Position numbers and translations under genes: made by a program. The notes under the pieces were generated by a model. The model made no database searches, was not told the DNA's origin, and saw only the letters and a list, made by a program, of their open reading frames with translations. DNA of 64,000 bases, from positions 1 through 64,000 of the forward strand of contig JAFXUS010000037.1 of assembly GCA_017535125.1 (NCBI GenBank), given 5' to 3'. The DNA is from Bacteroidales bacterium (GTDB lineage: Bacteria; Bacteroidota; Bacteroidia; Bacteroidales; UBA932). Shown piece after piece: positions 8,895 to 17,094 of this stretch (the stretch's first letter is position 1; every line of letters starts with the position of its first letter).

Positions 8895-9875
8895 ATGAAC
8901 AAGAAAGCGGCAAATATCATCAAATACTCCCTGTCCGGTATCCTGGCCGTCGTACTGGTGTGGTTCGCCTTTCGCGGCGTGGACTGGAAGACCTTCTGGG
9001 AGGACCTGCAGCAGACCCGCTGGTTCTGGATGGTCCTCTTCTTCATCGCCGCCACGCTGGCGCTCGTCTTCCGCGAGCGGCGCTGGACTGCCCTGATGCG
9101 GCCGCTCGATCCGGAGCTCCGCCGCATGCATGTCTGGGACTCCATCAACGTGGGCAATCTCATCAACGTCGTCCTGCCCGGCGCGGGCGAATTCGTCCGC
9201 TGCGGCTACGTCAGTTCCAAGCGCATGAGCTACGAGAAGGCCCTGGGCACCATCGCCTGCGAGCGGCTCTCCGACGTCGTCGCCGTCTCCATCCTGCTCA
9301 TCGTCGCCCTGGCTTCCAAATGGAGCAGCTTCGGGCCTTTCTTCCTCGAGAACGTCTGGACCCCGATGGCCGGCCGCATGGGCGGTTCCTTCATCTGGCT
9401 GCTGGTCGGCGCGGCGCTGCTGATTGCGGGTTTCATCTGGGCCATTTTCCATTTCCGCAAACGCGTGCGCCTTTTCGGCAAGATCGCCGACAAGCTGCGG
9501 GGGCTCGGCGCCGGTTTCGCCAGCATCGCGAAGATGGAGCGCAAGCTCCCCTTCATCCTCAGCACCGTCGGCATCTGGGTGATGTACATCACCACGATGT
9601 GGTGCACCATCCGCGCCATCCCGATGCTGGACGGTCTGAGCTTCACGGACGCCCTCTTCCTGTCCGCCGTGAGCAACATCGCTTCCGTGATTCCCGTGCC
9701 GGGCGGCATCGGCGCCTACCATTACCTCATGGCCCTGTCGGCCCAGAGCCTCTACGGCGCCACCTGGGAGACCGGCATCCTGCTGGCCACGCTCGGCCAC
9801 GAATCCCACGCCATCCTCATCATCATCGTCGGCATCATCTCCTACGTACACATCACCCTCAAGCGCAGGAAGTAG
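8895..9875 (+). CDS. Lysylphosphatidylglycerol synthase-type membrane protein (UPF0104/YbhN-like)
   Basis: A 326-residue integral membrane protein with about eight helices. The family signature is visible as NVVLPGAGEFVRCGYVS (about residues 90-106) and the C-terminal IPVPGGIGAYHYLM motif near residue 270. It corresponds to the flippase-like membrane half of MprF without the catalytic domain; such stand-alone proteins probably move lipids or lipid-linked intermediates, but the substrate is unknown. It is followed 57 bases downstream by asnA, which has its own promoter box. Confidence 0.85.
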   Translation: MNKKAANIIKYSLSGILAVVLVWFAFRGVDWKTFWEDLQQTRWFWMVLFFIAATLALVFRERRWTALMRPLDPELRRMHVWDSINVGNLINVVLPGAGEFVRCGYVSSKRMSYEKALGTIACERLSDVVAVSILLIVALASKWSSFGPFFLENVWTPMAGRMGGSFIWLLVGAALLIAGFIWAIFHFRKRVRLFGKIADKLRGLGAGFASIAKMERKLPFILSTVGIWVMYITTMWCTIRAIPMLDGLSFTDALFLSAVSNIASVIPVPGGIGAYHYLMALSAQSLYGATWETGILLATLGHESHAILIIIVGIISYVHITLKRRK

Positions 9876-9896
9876 CCACAATTACAAATTATTCAT

Positions 9897-9904
9897 TATC
9901 TTTG
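9897..9904 (+). promoter_or_regulatory. -7 promoter box TATCTTTG for asnA
   Basis: Exact TAnnTTTG match 28 bases upstream of the asnA start. Confidence 0.65.
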
Positions 9905-9932
9905 CATTCGGTTAGTACGTAGTCAACGCCTT

Positions 9933-10970
9933 ATGCAACTGATCCTTCCTGATCATTACGTGGACCTGCTCGGCGGCGCCGAGCGCACGGAGAAGGCCAT
10001 CAAGGCCGTCAAGGACATGTTCCAGAACAATCTGTCAGCCCAGCTGGCCCTGCTGCGCGTGACCGCTCCGATGGTCGTGCTCTCCGGGACCGGCCTCAAT
10101 GACGAGCTCAACGGCGTGGAGCGGCCCGTCCGCTTCCCCATCCGGGACATGGCCGAGCAGCAGGCCGAGGTCGTGCACTCTCTCGCCAAATGGAAACGCG
10201 TCAAGCTGGCGCAGATGGGCATCCAGCCCGGGCGAGGCATCTACACCGACATGAACGCCCTGCGTCCCGACGAGGAGCTGGACAACATCCACTCCATCTA
10301 CGTGGACCAGTGGGACTGGGAGAAGGTCATCCGCCGGGAGGACCGCCACCTGGGTTTCCTCAAGCAGACGGTCCGGCGCATCTACGAAGCCATCAAAGTC
10401 ACGGAAAACAAACTCTTCGTCGAGTTCCCGCAGATTACGCCGGAGCTCCCGGAGGATATCCATTTCGTCCATGCCGAGGAACTGGTGCAGCTCTATCCGG
10501 GCCTGAGCCCCAAGGAGCGGGAGAATGAAATCGTGCGCCGCTGGGGCGCCGTGTTCATCATCGGCATCGGCGGCGTCCTGTCCGACGGACAGGCGCACGA
10601 CGGCCGCGCCGCGGACTACGACGACTGGAGCAGCCCCAACGAGGAGGGTTTCAACGGCCTCAACGGCGACATCCTGGTCTGGAACAACATCCTCCAGCGT
10701 CCCTTCGAGCTGTCCAGCATGGGCATCCGCGTGGACGAGGAGGCCCTGCGCCGCCAGCTGGAAATCAAAGGGGAAAGCTGGAAGAAAGACCTGCCTTTCC
10801 ACAAGAGCCTGCTCGCAGGCGAACTCCCCTGCACCATCGGCGGCGGCATCGGCCAGTCCCGTCTCTGCATGTACCTCCTGCGCAAGGCGCACATCGGCGA
10901 GATCCAGAGCAGCATCTGGCCGGAGGACATGGTGAAGCAGTGCCGCGCCGCCGGCATCACGCTGGTATAG
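9933..10970 (+). CDS. asnA: Aspartate-ammonia ligase (asparagine synthetase A)
   Basis: Makes asparagine from aspartate and ammonia with ATP hydrolysis to AMP, in the cytoplasm. The whole 345-residue protein matches the class II aaRS-like AsnA family. Visible blocks include the N-terminal LLRVTAPMVVLSGTGLNDEL, the GRGIYTDMNALRPDEELDN strand, the VDQWDWE core motif and the C-terminal GGGIGQSRLCMYLL motif 3 with its ATP-binding arginine. It is of normal length (E. coli 330) and stands as a single gene just upstream of tRNA-Arg. Confidence 0.96.
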   Translation: MQLILPDHYVDLLGGAERTEKAIKAVKDMFQNNLSAQLALLRVTAPMVVLSGTGLNDELNGVERPVRFPIRDMAEQQAEVVHSLAKWKRVKLAQMGIQPGRGIYTDMNALRPDEELDNIHSIYVDQWDWEKVIRREDRHLGFLKQTVRRIYEAIKVTENKLFVEFPQITPELPEDIHFVHAEELVQLYPGLSPKERENEIVRRWGAVFIIGIGGVLSDGQAHDGRAADYDDWSSPNEEGFNGLNGDILVWNNILQRPFELSSMGIRVDEEALRRQLEIKGESWKKDLPFHKSLLAGELPCTIGGGIGQSRLCMYLLRKAHIGEIQSSIWPEDMVKQCRAAGITLV

Positions 10971-10984
10971 ATTCAGATTTTTCG

Positions 10985-10992
10985 TATATTTG
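10985..10992 (+). promoter_or_regulatory. -7 promoter box TATATTTG for tRNA-Arg
   Basis: Exact TAnnTTTG match ending 11 bases before the first base of the tRNA. Confidence 0.7.
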
Positions 10993-11003
10993 CAACCCCG
11001 TTT

Positions 11004-11077
11004 GGTTCCGTAGCTCAGTTGGATAGAGCAACAGCCTTCTAAGCTGTGGGTCCGGGGTTCGAATCCCCGCGGAATCA
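11004..11077 (+). tRNA. tRNA-Arg (anticodon TCT)
   Basis: A 74-base cloverleaf. The acceptor arms GGTTCCG and CGGAATC pair with one G-U, the D-arm is GCTC...GAGC, the anticodon stem ACAGC/GCTGT holds loop CTTCTAA with anticodon TCT at 11038-11040, and the T-arm is CGGGG-TTCGAAT-CCCCG. The discriminator base is A. CCA is not encoded. It decodes AGA. A perfect 16-bp hairpin follows directly. Confidence 0.95.
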
Positions 11078-11078
11078 C

Positions 11079-11114
11079 AAAGAAGGAAGACCAGGTCTCT
11101 GGTCTTCCTTCTTT
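11079..11114. terminator. Perfect 16-bp hairpin after tRNA-Arg
   Basis: AAAGAAGGAAGACCAG and CTGGTCTTCCTTCTTT pair perfectly around the loop GTCT. The plus-strand stem ends in TTT, so it can act as an intrinsic terminator for the tRNA. Being symmetric it could also stop minus-strand transcripts of the small secreted protein gene. Confidence 0.75.
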
Positions 11115-11133
11115 GCTGATGGCCCGTGGCAGG

Positions 11134-11165
11134 GCGGGGAATTTGCAAAATCCCCGCGGGATCAC
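11134..11165. repeat. Near-palindrome carrying an imperfect copy of the tRNA-Arg 3' end
   Basis: GCGGGGA and TCCCCGC form a hairpin around a small A/T-rich core. Its right half, at 11149-11165, repeats the last bases of the tRNA gene (11062-11078) with one change out of 17. It lies just downstream of the minus-strand TPR-like gene, so it may also serve as that gene's 3' hairpin. Confidence 0.6.
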
Positions 11166-11166
11166 G

Positions 11167-11694
11167 CTACTGCGCGCGCATGCCTTCGAAGAACTTCTCC
11201 TGGAGCTGGCGGGCGAGGGCGTTGTCCGGATTGAGCTTCAACGCTTTCTCGTAGTAATCCATCACGTCCAGGTAGTAGCGTTGCCCGTTCCTGGCCGGGT
11301 CCTGCACGATGCGGACCATGTAGAGGAAGCCCTTCAGGGTGCAGAGGTCCGACTGGTCCGCCTCCTTGATCTCCTCCAGTTGGCTGATGGCCTGTTCGGC
11401 CTCGGCGATCAGGCTCTCCGTCTGCTCCGCATGGGGATTCGTGACGGCGAAATTCAGGCTCTGCAACGCGATGTAGTATTTGGGCGCAGCGCTGCCGGGA
11501 GCCATGGCATCAATGCGCTTCAGCTCGGCCACGCAGTTCTGGAAGGCCTCCGGCGAGGCGTCCTGCTGGAGTTTTGCAAGGGACTGTCCGATAAGCGCGC
11601 CCACCGGGACATCCTGGGCACGGCTGAGGCTGAGGGTGGTGAAAACGGTCAGGACGACGGCAAGAAGCCGGATGTTAAAAATTCGAGATGTCAT
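11167..11694 (-). CDS. Small secreted TPR-like protein
   Basis: A 175-residue protein with a signal peptide ending in SLSRAQ (about residue 24). The rest is helical, and the C-terminal segment YLDVMDYYEKALKLNPDNAL is a clear single TPR-like repeat. A longer upstream frame exists, but the ATG at 11694 gives the signal sequence. Its start lies 20 bases inside the 3' end of the TonB-dependent receptor gene, so the two are translationally coupled and likely work together in the envelope. The function is unknown; similar small TPR partners occur beside other Bacteroidota receptors. Confidence 0.7.
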   Translation of the reverse strand: MTSRIFNIRLLAVVLTVFTTLSLSRAQDVPVGALIGQSLAKLQQDASPEAFQNCVAELKRIDAMAPGSAAPKYYIALQSLNFAVTNPHAEQTESLIAEAEQAISQLEEIKEADQSDLCTLKGFLYMVRIVQDPARNGQRYYLDVMDYYEKALKLNPDNALARQLQEKFFEGMRAQ

Positions 11695-13732
11695 AAGCTT
11701 TATTGTTTTTAATTGATACGAATATTCCGATATAGAAGAAGCGGTCCCGGGTGGCGCCGACCTGCGTCCCGTCCGGATTGATCCGGTAAACGTTGGTGCG
11801 CCCGAGGAGGTTGTTGAGCGAAGCATAGACGATCACCTTCGGATGCGCGAGCCAGGTGACGTTGGCGTCCAGGCTGTTGTAGAAAGGGGTCGTCCCGGCG
11901 GCGTATCCGCGCCCGCTGGCATAGGTCTCCGCCAGGCCAACGATAAACTTACCGAGGGCGTATTTCGCCGTCAAGCGGAAATTGTGCCGCGAGGCGTATT
12001 CCGGGGTGCGCGGCGAAGCGAAGTCCAGGTAGAGCCGGTTCGAGTCGTTGTAGGAATAGGCCGCCGTGACGGTGAGGTTGCGTAGCAGCGAGGAATCCTC
12101 CAAGTACACATCGAATCCCCGGCTGTAGCCGTAGCCGTCGGCCGTATAGACGCCGCCGGAGAGCAGCGGCAGGTTGTGATACCACTTGTAGTAGGGCTCG
12201 AAACGGATCAGCGTCCGGGCGGTGGCGTACTGCATGCTGAAGATCAGGTGGTCCGCCGTGCTCTGGCGCAGCTTGAACTGTCCCCGGGCGATGTAATCAT
12301 CCTCAGGCGTCTGGCTGTAGCGTCCCGCCATCACGGACGCCTGGAAGCGCGTATTCGGGACGAAGCTCAGCGTGGCCCGCGGCATCAGCAGCCACTCCCG
12401 GTTGTAACTCAAATGCTCCCCTCTGGCGGAAACATTGAGGAAAAGGCGCGGGACGATGCGCAGTTGCGCGTCCACGTGGGCGGCCAGCAGGTGATAGTTC
12501 AAATCGTAGCCCGTTTCGTTGTAGCGCTTGCCGCTGCCACGGAGATAATCCTCCACGCCCGCCGACAACTTGAACTGCGGCGAGAATCGCTTGGTGAGTT
12601 CCGCCTTCAGATGGATTTCGTTGCGCGTATTGTGATATTGGTCGCCCGCGGCGAGCGCGTCATCGATGTCGCTCAGCACGAAGGATTCGGCAATGCCGGC
12701 GAAGAGCGTGCAGCCCGTACCGATCTGCGCGCGCAGCGTTGCGTTGGCGTAGATGTTATGTTCGTTCATCGACAGGTTCCTGCCTTCCGTCCGCATACCG
12801 ACGGAGGTCCAGTCGTAGCCCGCGTAAGTCTTCAGGACGCTGTTCGGGCCCAATTCCAGCTTGTACTGCGCCTCGCCGGACAGTTTCCGGTAGGGGCGCG
12901 TCCAGTCGCAGCGGTCCGGGAACAGCTTCGTATAAAGCCCGAGATCGGTCAGGGCCGCATTGAACGACAGGCTGCTCTGGCGGAAAGCCTTCGTTCCTCC
13001 GAGGTTCCAGTCCAGCAGCGAAGCGCTGACACCCAGCTTGTCGCTGCCGGCCACGTCCGTGGTCTCCATCGGCAGGACGGAAGACAGCGCCTGCCCGTAT
13101 TCGCCGCCGTAGCCGCCCAGGGAGAAACTCATTCCCTTGAACAGGAAAGGGGAAAAGCGGCCCCGCTGGCCCTGTCCCTCCACGTTCGTGCTATAAGGCA
13201 CGAGCACGTGCATCCCGTTCACGAAGGTCTGGCACTCTTCGCTCTCTCCGCCCCGGACATAGAGCTTGCCGTTCTCCCCCACGACCGTCGTGCCGGGCAG
13301 GACCTGCAGCGCGGCGACAAGGTCGCCGCAGGAATTGCCGGACATGACCACGTCCAGCGCGTCCATCGTCTTAATCCGGTCGCTCTTCCCGAGGCTGTAG
13401 GTACTGGCGGTCACGACCACCTCATCCAGTGAGGCCGCTTTCTCGCGCAGGCGGATTTCCATATTCTGAAACGCGGATACGTCGACTGTCGTCTCGTATT
13501 CTTCGTAGCCCAGCAGGACGGCGCGCAGGGTCTGTGCGCCCGTCCGGCAGGTCACGAAAGAGAAGCGGCCCAGGGTATCGGTGATCCCTCCGTCGAGGGT
13601 GCCGACCACAAAGACGTTCACCCCGGTGAGCGGGCCCCGCGCATCGGCCACCGTGCCGTTGATGCGGGTCTGGGCGAAGGCCCCGCAGAGAGCCGTCAGC
13701 GCCAGAAAGAGAGTTGTCACAAACTGTTTCAT
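11675..13732 (-). CDS. TonB-dependent outer-membrane receptor with carboxypeptidase-regulatory-like domain
   Basis: An outer-membrane active transporter of 685 residues. A signal peptide (residues 1-20) is followed by a CarboxypepD_reg-like beta-sandwich (about 22-105), a TonB-box region (SLDEVVVTA near residue 100), a plug domain (about 110-230) with the YVRGGESEE strand, and a beta-barrel ending in an aromatic-rich strand. It is shorter than SusC-type receptors (about 1000 residues), and no SusD partner follows, so the ligand is probably not a polysaccharide handled by a SusCD pair. Downstream is a coupled TPR-like protein; upstream a membrane-bound LytTR regulator. Confidence 0.9.
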   Translation of the reverse strand: MKQFVTTLFLALTALCGAFAQTRINGTVADARGPLTGVNVFVVGTLDGGITDTLGRFSFVTCRTGAQTLRAVLLGYEEYETTVDVSAFQNMEIRLREKAASLDEVVVTASTYSLGKSDRIKTMDALDVVMSGNSCGDLVAALQVLPGTTVVGENGKLYVRGGESEECQTFVNGMHVLVPYSTNVEGQGQRGRFSPFLFKGMSFSLGGYGGEYGQALSSVLPMETTDVAGSDKLGVSASLLDWNLGGTKAFRQSSLSFNAALTDLGLYTKLFPDRCDWTRPYRKLSGEAQYKLELGPNSVLKTYAGYDWTSVGMRTEGRNLSMNEHNIYANATLRAQIGTGCTLFAGIAESFVLSDIDDALAAGDQYHNTRNEIHLKAELTKRFSPQFKLSAGVEDYLRGSGKRYNETGYDLNYHLLAAHVDAQLRIVPRLFLNVSARGEHLSYNREWLLMPRATLSFVPNTRFQASVMAGRYSQTPEDDYIARGQFKLRQSTADHLIFSMQYATARTLIRFEPYYKWYHNLPLLSGGVYTADGYGYSRGFDVYLEDSSLLRNLTVTAAYSYNDSNRLYLDFASPRTPEYASRHNFRLTAKYALGKFIVGLAETYASGRGYAAGTTPFYNSLDANVTWLAHPKVIVYASLNNLLGRTNVYRINPDGTQVGATRDRFFYIGIFVSIKNNKAYDISNF

Positions 13733-13736
13733 GGCG

Positions 13737-13744
13737 CAAAGATG
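13737..13744 (-). promoter_or_regulatory. Probable -7 box CATCTTTG, four bases before the receptor start codon
   Basis: One mismatch to TAnnTTTG. With only four bases to the ATG, an mRNA from here would be leaderless. Confidence 0.45.
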
Positions 13745-13790
13745 AACACGGAAAAACAGTCCTCCAAATAGTCTGGACAGACAACCAGAA

Positions 13791-13818
13791 GGCCGGACGA
13801 ATAACTATCCGTCCGGCC
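13791..13818 (-). terminator. Hairpin downstream of the LytTR regulator gene
   Basis: GGCCGGACG and CGTCCGGCC form a perfect 9-bp GC-rich stem around a 10-base loop, 27 bases after the LytTR stop codon on the minus strand. The following bases (TTCTGGTTG) are only moderately T-rich. Confidence 0.55.
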
Positions 13819-13844
13819 GAAATGCTATTTTTCAGGACCAATGA

Positions 13845-14669
13845 CTAAGCGATGAAGGACTTCAGCTTGGGCACGTAGGAGCGGGAAACCGGCACGGTAA
13901 GCAGTCCGTCGCCGAGTTCCAGGGTATAGCCGTTGGAGTTGCCCCGGGCGAAAGAGATATTATTCAGATTCACGATGAAGGAGCGGTGGCACTGGAAAAT
14001 GTTGTCGTAACCGCCCAGGTCTTCCAGCACGGCGGAAAAAGTGGACTGGATCTCATCGCATCGGAGTACCCCGTCTTTCAGGTAGGACACCGCGACGTTG
14101 TTCTTCTGCGCTTCGATGCACAGCAGGTCGTTGATGGGCATGCTGATGTCGTTTCCGCGCACGCGGGCGTCATGAATCGTAATGATGACGTCCTGCTGCT
14201 GTTCCGTGGTCTTCTCCAGCAGGGCATCCAGCCGTCCGCGCAGGAAGCGGAAATAGGAGAGCCCCGTGGACAGGGCAGTGATGATCAAGCCGATGATCAG
14301 GGTCCAGTACAGGAACGCCAGACAAAGACCCGGTCCGATGGGGTAATGGCACAGGATGGAGTACAGGACCATGTTGCACAGGCCGATGAACAGCACGAGA
14401 CCCAGCACCGTGAGCGCCTGATGCCAGATCCGCCACGGCTTCACCCGTTTCTGCAGCGGACCGGCTACGGCCCATTGATACACCACGCAGCAGCAGAAGG
14501 TGACGGCCCCGAACGAGAGGGAGGCCAGGAATTTGCTCCCGCCGTACTGGCTGAAACCGAACGGCTGCAGGAAAAAGAGAATCAGGAAAACGATGACGCA
14601 GTACAGAACGCAGTCCCGGATCCACGGGCCACGCTCCTGCCAGGGGTATTTCCTGCTGAGAAAAGACAT
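13845..14669 (-). CDS. Membrane-anchored LytTR-domain transcription regulator
   Basis: A 274-residue protein with four predicted membrane helices (residues about 20-160), a short coiled linker, and a C-terminal LytTR DNA-binding domain (about 170-272). The domain carries IEAQKNNVAV, the FQCHRSFIVNL motif and VPVSRSYVPKLK. No receiver or kinase domain is present, so signal input probably comes through the membrane part. It begins three bases after the YitT stop, so the two are co-transcribed. It may control the adjacent receptor gene; this is inferred from position only. Confidence 0.85.
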   Translation of the reverse strand: MSFLSRKYPWQERGPWIRDCVLYCVIVFLILFFLQPFGFSQYGGSKFLASLSFGAVTFCCCVVYQWAVAGPLQKRVKPWRIWHQALTVLGLVLFIGLCNMVLYSILCHYPIGPGLCLAFLYWTLIIGLIITALSTGLSYFRFLRGRLDALLEKTTEQQQDVIITIHDARVRGNDISMPINDLLCIEAQKNNVAVSYLKDGVLRCDEIQSTFSAVLEDLGGYDNIFQCHRSFIVNLNNISFARGNSNGYTLELGDGLLTVPVSRSYVPKLKSFIA

Positions 14670-14672
14670 CTG

Positions 14673-15599
14673 TTATTTGCGGTTCCGTTTGTGGTCGGAC
14701 CAGAGGCCGTAAACCTCGCTGACGTTGCCGGCGGTGATGAACGCCTGGATCTTCTGCTCCCGGATGTAGTTCATCAGGTCGGCGAATTCGTCCTTGGTCA
14801 GCAGGGCCTGGACCTCCACGCGCTTGTCGCCCTTGTAACCGCCAGCGCACTCGTACAGGGTACAGCCGCGCACGATCTTGTTGACGATGTAGTCGCGGAT
14901 GAGCTCATGATTGTCCGAGATGATGCAGACGCGCTTGCGGCGGCTCAGGGATGCCATGAAGTAGTCCACGATCAGGCCGTTGATCCAGGTGCCGATGAGG
15001 CCGATGATCACCAGGCGGAACGGGTTCACGAAGAAGGCCGTGCAGCAGATGACCACGCCGGCGATCGTCACGGACAGTCCGATGTCGAAATGCAGGTATT
15101 TGTTGACGATCTTCGCGAGGATGTCCAGGCCGCCGGTGGACGCATTGATACGGAACATGATGGCCTGGGACATGCTCAGGATGAGCACGAAGCAGACCAG
15201 GTCGAACCAGAGGTCGCCCATCACGGACGTTTCGCCCGGAGCCAGCAGGTTGGTGTAAGGGCAGATCTTCTCCCAGATATCCATCATGGGACCCAGGATC
15301 AGGGCCGTGTAGCAGGTCTTGATGCCGAACTCCTTTCCGATCAGGAAATAGGCCAGCACCAGCAGGATGGCGTTGATGATGAGCACGACGGTGGACACCT
15401 TGACGACGATGCCTGCGTTCTCGAAGATGGCGCTGATCACGATCGAGAGACCGGAAATGCTTCCGACGACGATCTTGCTGGGTACGAGGAAATAATACAC
15501 GGACGCGGCGGCGATGAACATACCGACGGTCATAATCAGGAGCTCCTTCCAGAACTTCCAGGTTCCGAGGGGAGCCAGAAGGCTTTCTAGTTTCATCAA
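14673..15599 (-). CDS. YitT family membrane protein (DUF161 + DUF2179)
   Basis: A 308-residue inner-membrane protein with five or six helices arranged as the YitT repeats (AAASVYYFLVPSKIVVGSISG; MFRINASTGGLDILAKIV) and a soluble C-terminal DUF2179 domain (about residues 220-300; CIISDNHELIRDYIV, CTLYECAGGYKG). Family function is unknown; substrate transport has been proposed. The gene is first of a two-gene unit with the LytTR regulator. Confidence 0.88.
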   Translation of the reverse strand: MMKLESLLAPLGTWKFWKELLIMTVGMFIAAASVYYFLVPSKIVVGSISGLSIVISAIFENAGIVVKVSTVVLIINAILLVLAYFLIGKEFGIKTCYTALILGPMMDIWEKICPYTNLLAPGETSVMGDLWFDLVCFVLILSMSQAIMFRINASTGGLDILAKIVNKYLHFDIGLSVTIAGVVICCTAFFVNPFRLVIIGLIGTWINGLIVDYFMASLSRRKRVCIISDNHELIRDYIVNKIVRGCTLYECAGGYKGDKRVEVQALLTKDEFADLMNYIREQKIQAFITAGNVSEVYGLWSDHKRNRK

Positions 15600-15615
15600 T
15601 ATGTGGTTAAAGCAA

Positions 15616-15638
15616 GCCGGGGCCTGTCCGGCCCCGGC
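15616..15638 (-). terminator. GC-rich hairpin after the NfnB-like gene
   Basis: GCCGGGGCC and GGCCCCGGC form a perfect 9-bp stem with a five-base loop, seven bases beyond the stop codon on the minus strand and followed by TTGCTTTAA. It likely ends the flavoprotein unit before yitT. Confidence 0.65.
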
Positions 15639-15644
15639 GCGTTA

Positions 15645-17093
15645 TCATTTCTGCTTCAAGTAAGCGTCAATCGCCTTGGCAGCGGTACGGCCCGCACCCA
15701 TGGCGAGGATCACCGTGGCGGCACCCGTGACGGCGTCGCCGCCGGCGAACACGCCCGGACGGGTGGTCGCGCCCTCTTCGCTCGCGACGAGGCAGCCGCG
15801 GCGGTTGGTTTCCAGGCCCTGCGTGGTCTTGGAAATCAGCGGGTTCGGCGAGGTGCCGAGGGCCATGATGACGGTCTCCGTGGGGATCTCGAACTCGGAA
15901 CCCTCCACGGGCACCGGGCTGCGGCGGCCGCTCTCGTCGGGCTCGCCGAGCTCCATCTTGATGCATTTCAGGGCCTTGACCCAGCCGCGCTCGTCGCCGA
16001 TCACCTCGACGGGGTTGGTCAGCATGTCGAAGATGATGCCTTCCTCGATGGCGTGGTGCACCTCTTCCTTGCGGGCGGGCAGCTCGGCCTCCGTACGGCG
16101 GTACACGATGTGCACCTCCGCGCCGAGGCGCAGGGCCGTGCGGGCGGCATCCATGGCGACGTTGCCGCCGCCCACGACGCACACCTTCTTGCCGGCGTGG
16201 ATCGGGGTAAGGTAATCCTCACGCCAGGCCTTCATGAGGTTGTTGCGCGTCAGGAATTCGTTGGCGGAGAAGACGCCGTTGTAGTTCTCTCCGGGAATGC
16301 TCATGAACTTGGGCAGACCGGCGCCGGTGCCGATGAAGACGGCCTCGAAACCTTCGTTGTCCATCAGGGAGTCGATGGTAATGGTGCGGCCCACGATGAC
16401 GTTGGTCTCGATCTTGACGCCCAGTTCGCGGACAGCTTCGATCTCATGCTTGAGGACCTTGTCCTTCGGGAGACGGAACTCCGGAATGCCGTACTCGAGC
16501 ACGCCGCCGGCCTTGTGCAGCGCCTCGAAGATCGTGACGTCGTAGCCCCATTTCGCAAGGTCGCTCGCGCAGGCGAGACCTGCAGGACCGCTTCCAATTA
16601 CAGCAACGCGCTTCGCGCCTTGCGAAGGCGTCTTCACCCCCTGCGCCCCCTCAAGGGGGATGGCCGGATATTCGCTATCGCGAACCGGCCCGCTCGCGGA
16701 ACCGGTAGCATCACCCATACGGGTGTAATCCGCGACGAAGCGCTCGAGCTTGCCGATGGCGACCGGCTCACCCTTGACACCGAGCACGCAGCTGCCCTCG
16801 CACTGGGTCTCCTGCGGGCACACGCGGCCGCAGACGGCGGGCAGCGAGGAGTCCTCCGCGATGACCGCGGCGGCGCCGGCGATGTTGCCCTGGGCCAGCT
16901 CCGCGATGAAGCGCGGAATCTGCAGGCCCACTGGGCAGGCCGTCATGCAGCGCGGGTTCTTGCAGTTCAGGCAGCGGGACGCCTCGAGGAGCGCCTCCTC
17001 CTTGTTGTAGCCGTAGCACACTTCGTCGAAGTTGGTGGCGCGGACCTTCGGGTCCTGTTCGCGCACCGGAACACGGGGAATTCTGTTAGCCAT
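15645..17093 (-). CDS. NADPH-dependent flavoprotein, GltA/NfnB-like
   Basis: An FAD- and iron-sulfur-containing oxidoreductase of 482 residues, related to the glutamate synthase small subunit and to NfnB of the NADH-dependent ferredoxin:NADP+ oxidoreductase. The N-terminal Cys clusters (CLNCKNPRCMTACPVGLQ near residue 40; CGRVCPQETQCEGSC near 90) hold 4Fe-4S centres. Two Rossmann motifs follow (VAVIGSGPAGL and VCVVGGGNVAMDAAR). Between Fe-S and FAD domains is an unusual Gly/Pro/Ser-rich linker of about 30 residues encoded by a hairpin-rich DNA stretch. It starts one base after the NfnA-like gene; the pairing favours the Nfn type over glutamate synthase. Confidence 0.85.
   Translation of the reverse strand: MANRIPRVPVREQDPKVRATNFDEVCYGYNKEEALLEASRCLNCKNPRCMTACPVGLQIPRFIAELAQGNIAGAAAVIAEDSSLPAVCGRVCPQETQCEGSCVLGVKGEPVAIGKLERFVADYTRMGDATGSASGPVRDSEYPAIPLEGAQGVKTPSQGAKRVAVIGSGPAGLACASDLAKWGYDVTIFEALHKAGGVLEYGIPEFRLPKDKVLKHEIEAVRELGVKIETNVIVGRTITIDSLMDNEGFEAVFIGTGAGLPKFMSIPGENYNGVFSANEFLTRNNLMKAWREDYLTPIHAGKKVCVVGGGNVAMDAARTALRLGAEVHIVYRRTEAELPARKEEVHHAIEEGIIFDMLTNPVEVIGDERGWVKALKCIKMELGEPDESGRRSPVPVEGSEFEIPTETVIMALGTSPNPLISKTTQGLETNRRGCLVASEEGATTRPGVFAGGDAVTGAATVILAMGAGRTAAKAIDAYLKQK
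16604..16712. repeat. Hairpin-rich insert within the NfnB-like gene
   Basis: Three hairpins lie in series: CGCCTT-GCG-AAGGCG, CCCCC-TCAA-GGGGG (16646-16659), and GGCCGG...CCGGCC with an inner TTCGC-TATC-GCGAA stem (16662-16690). The stretch encodes a low-conservation linker and keeps the frame, which suggests an inserted palindromic element. No second copy was found in the window, so this remains tentative. Confidence 0.4.
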
Positions 17094-17094
17094 A

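Noticed and set aside
11079..11114. The hairpin after tRNA-Arg as a small regulatory RNA
   Set aside because: A perfect stem ending in T directly after a tRNA is best explained as a terminator.
11695..11826. N-terminal extension of the small TPR-like protein
   Set aside because: The extension overlaps the receptor gene and has shadow composition; the ATG at 11694 starts a proper signal peptide.
15645..17093. A straightforward glutamate synthase small subunit
   Set aside because: No large subunit (gltB) is adjacent, and the direct neighbour is an NfnA-like flavoprotein, which favours the Nfn assignment.
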